From: Flavobacteriaceae bacterium
GTDB taxonomy: Bacteria > Bacteroidota > Bacteroidia > Flavobacteriales > Flavobacteriaceae
Assembly: GCA_029252265.1 (NCBI GenBank)
Contig: JAQXBT010000062.1
Coordinates: 1 to 34,785, forward strand
Direction of reading: 5' to 3'
Length of the DNA: 34,785 nt
The notes beneath the pieces are model-generated. The model saw only the letters and a list, made by a program, of their open reading frames with translations. It did no database searches and was not told the origin of the DNA. Position 1 is the stretch's first letter. Every line of letters starts with the position of its first letter. Of the stretch, positions 33,638 through 34,785 are shown piece after piece. A program made the position numbers and the translations under genes.

Positions 33638-34732
33638 ATGATAGTTCAGGATGTGATCACGCATTTAGAGGCCTTAGCACCGCTTACCTATGCAGAAGAG
33701 TTTGACAATGTAGGACTTTTAGTCGGCGATAAAACGACCAAATTAACAGGGGTTTTGATCACTCTAGACACACTTGAAGCGGTCGTGGATGAAGCCATTG
33801 AAACCAATTGCAATTTGATTGTGAGTTTTCATCCGATCATTTTTAAAGGGCTCAAAAAAATTACTGGAAAGTCTTATGTTGAGCGTGTTTTGATAAAAGC
33901 GATCGAACATAAAATCGCGATTTATGCCATCCACACAGCTCTTGATAATGTTTTTGAAGGTTCTAACGCAGGTCTTTGTGAAATTTTAGGACTTCACCAC
34001 AAAGCGATTTTAATACCGCAAGCCGGCACCATCAAACAATTAACCACTTATGTGCCAGAAAACGATGCGAAAACAGTAAGAACCGCTTTATTTGAAAGTG
34101 GTGCAGGAAGTCTTGGTAATTATGACCACTGTAGTTTTAATAGTTCTGGAACTGGAACGTATAAAGGAAATGAGAATTCGAACCCTGTCATCGGGGAAAA
34201 AAACATATTACAAAATGTTACCGAAACAAAAATTACGATCAGTTTTGAAAAACATTTGGAAAAAATTATTTTGAAAGCACTCTTGAACAGCCACCCTTAT
34301 GAAGAGGTTGCTTATGAAATTATCTCCCTTGAAAATAAAAATCAACATATTGGTATGGGAATGATTGGGCAGTTAGAACAACCGATGAATGAAGTTTTGT
34401 TCTTAGAATTTGTAAAAACCCGTCTAAATTGTTCCGTGATACGCCATTCGAAATTATTAGACAGCCCAATTCAAAAAGTGGCGGTTTTAGGAGGGTCGGG
34501 AAGCTTTGCCATAGAAGCCGCTAAAGCTGCTGGTGCTGATGCGTTTATCTCCTCAGATTTAAAATATCATGATTTTTTCAGAGCAGAAAATGACCTATTA
34601 TTGGCCGATATAGGCCACTATGAAAGCGAAGCGCACATAAAAAATATTTTAGTTGCTTATCTTAAGAAAAAAATTACTAATTTTGCATTCCTTTTATCAA
34701 ATACAAATACAAATCCTGTAAAGTACAAATAA
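33638..34732 (+). CDS. Nif3-like dinuclear metal-binding protein (GCH1 type I/YbgI family)
   Basis: A 364-residue Nif3-family protein, the longer form with an inserted central domain between the two metal-binding halves. Visible are YAEEFDNVGLLVGD, NLIVSFHPIIFKGLKKITG, IYAIHTALDNV, and the C-terminal ADIGHYESE with His and Glu ligands for two metal ions. Members assemble as toroidal hexamers; the biochemical function is still debated. It is followed after 2 bp by a zinc-ribbon gene, a common pair in Bacteroidota. Confidence 0.92.
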   Translation: MIVQDVITHLEALAPLTYAEEFDNVGLLVGDKTTKLTGVLITLDTLEAVVDEAIETNCNLIVSFHPIIFKGLKKITGKSYVERVLIKAIEHKIAIYAIHTALDNVFEGSNAGLCEILGLHHKAILIPQAGTIKQLTTYVPENDAKTVRTALFESGAGSLGNYDHCSFNSSGTGTYKGNENSNPVIGEKNILQNVTETKITISFEKHLEKIILKALLNSHPYEEVAYEIISLENKNQHIGMGMIGQLEQPMNEVLFLEFVKTRLNCSVIRHSKLLDSPIQKVAVLGGSGSFAIEAAKAAGADAFISSDLKYHDFFRAENDLLLADIGHYESEAHIKNILVAYLKKKITNFAFLLSNTNTNPVKYK

Positions 34733-34734
34733 GC

Positions 34735-34785
34735 ATGGCTAAAAAGAAAGAACTAAGCGTAGAGGATCGATTAAGAGCTCTTTAT
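34735..34785 (+). CDS. Zinc-ribbon domain protein (5' end only)
   Basis: The first 17 codons, MAKKKELSVEDRLRALY, match the start of the C4-type zinc-ribbon protein (DUF164-like, with a long coiled coil) that regularly follows nif3 in Flavobacteriaceae. The rest lies beyond the window. Identification rests on this short stretch and on context. Confidence 0.65.
   Translation, partial: MAKKKELSVEDRLRALY

Overview
The window looks like a low-GC chromosome segment from a marine-type member of the Flavobacteriaceae (Bacteroidota). The evidence is A-rich translation starts without clear Shine-Dalgarno sites, repeated TAnnTTTG (-7 type) promoter boxes, many family-typical proteins (VF530, a PASTA protein beside ddl, an ACBP beside psd, a DUF1573 protein, a signal-peptide protein with the mature start QVGIGTTTP), and conserved gene neighbourhoods. 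No rRNA, tRNA, CRISPR array, transposase or prophage is visible. Almost everything is chromosomal housekeeping; the accessory, decaying part is the first 5.7 kb.

Layout. (1) 1-5.7 kb: a truncated zinc-ribbon gene (-) divergent from a short ssb (+). The 3' end of ssb runs into a sulfatase C-terminal remnant. Then come a nitronate monooxygenase, a LacI-type regulator with no visible target operon, and a secreted surface protein carrying carbohydrate-binding-like repeats that is broken by two single-base losses. A 430-bp gene-free stretch with a 31-bp imperfect direct repeat follows. (2) 5.7-9.8 kb, minus strand: VF530 and RhlE-type helicase, YaaA, RluD-type pseudouridine synthase and a PASTA membrane protein. 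(3) 9.9-13.7 kb: ddl-coaD (+), SulP transporter (-) and a Nudix hydrolase (-). (4) 13.7-20.4 kb: pyrE and an SRPBCC protein (+), birA (-), then rsfS-ftsH and a LUD-cdsA-psd-ACBP run (+). (5) 20.4-27.3 kb: valS (-), DUF1573 (+), a double-DTG/PDZ aspartic protease (-), then aminotransferase-murB (+). (6) 27.3-34.8 kb: aquaporin (-), a four-cysteine membrane peptide, an ECF-like sigma factor overlapping a divergent Nramp-like transporter, lipA-gap (+), GNAT and lpxK (-), then nif3-like and the start of a zinc-ribbon protein (+).

How the genes work together. Several serve the envelope: ddl and murB (peptidoglycan precursors), cdsA and psd (phospholipid head groups), lpxK (lipid A), ftsH (membrane proteolysis). 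Others serve translation and RNA: valS, rsfS, rluD, rhlE. Cofactor and central metabolism are represented by coaD, birA, lipA, pyrE and gap. The best candidates for something less described are the small Cys-rich membrane peptide / sigma factor / non-canonical Nramp-like set at 28.1-30.2 kb and the eroded surface-polysaccharide-related region at 0.8-5.7 kb. I see no convincing new defence or mobile system.
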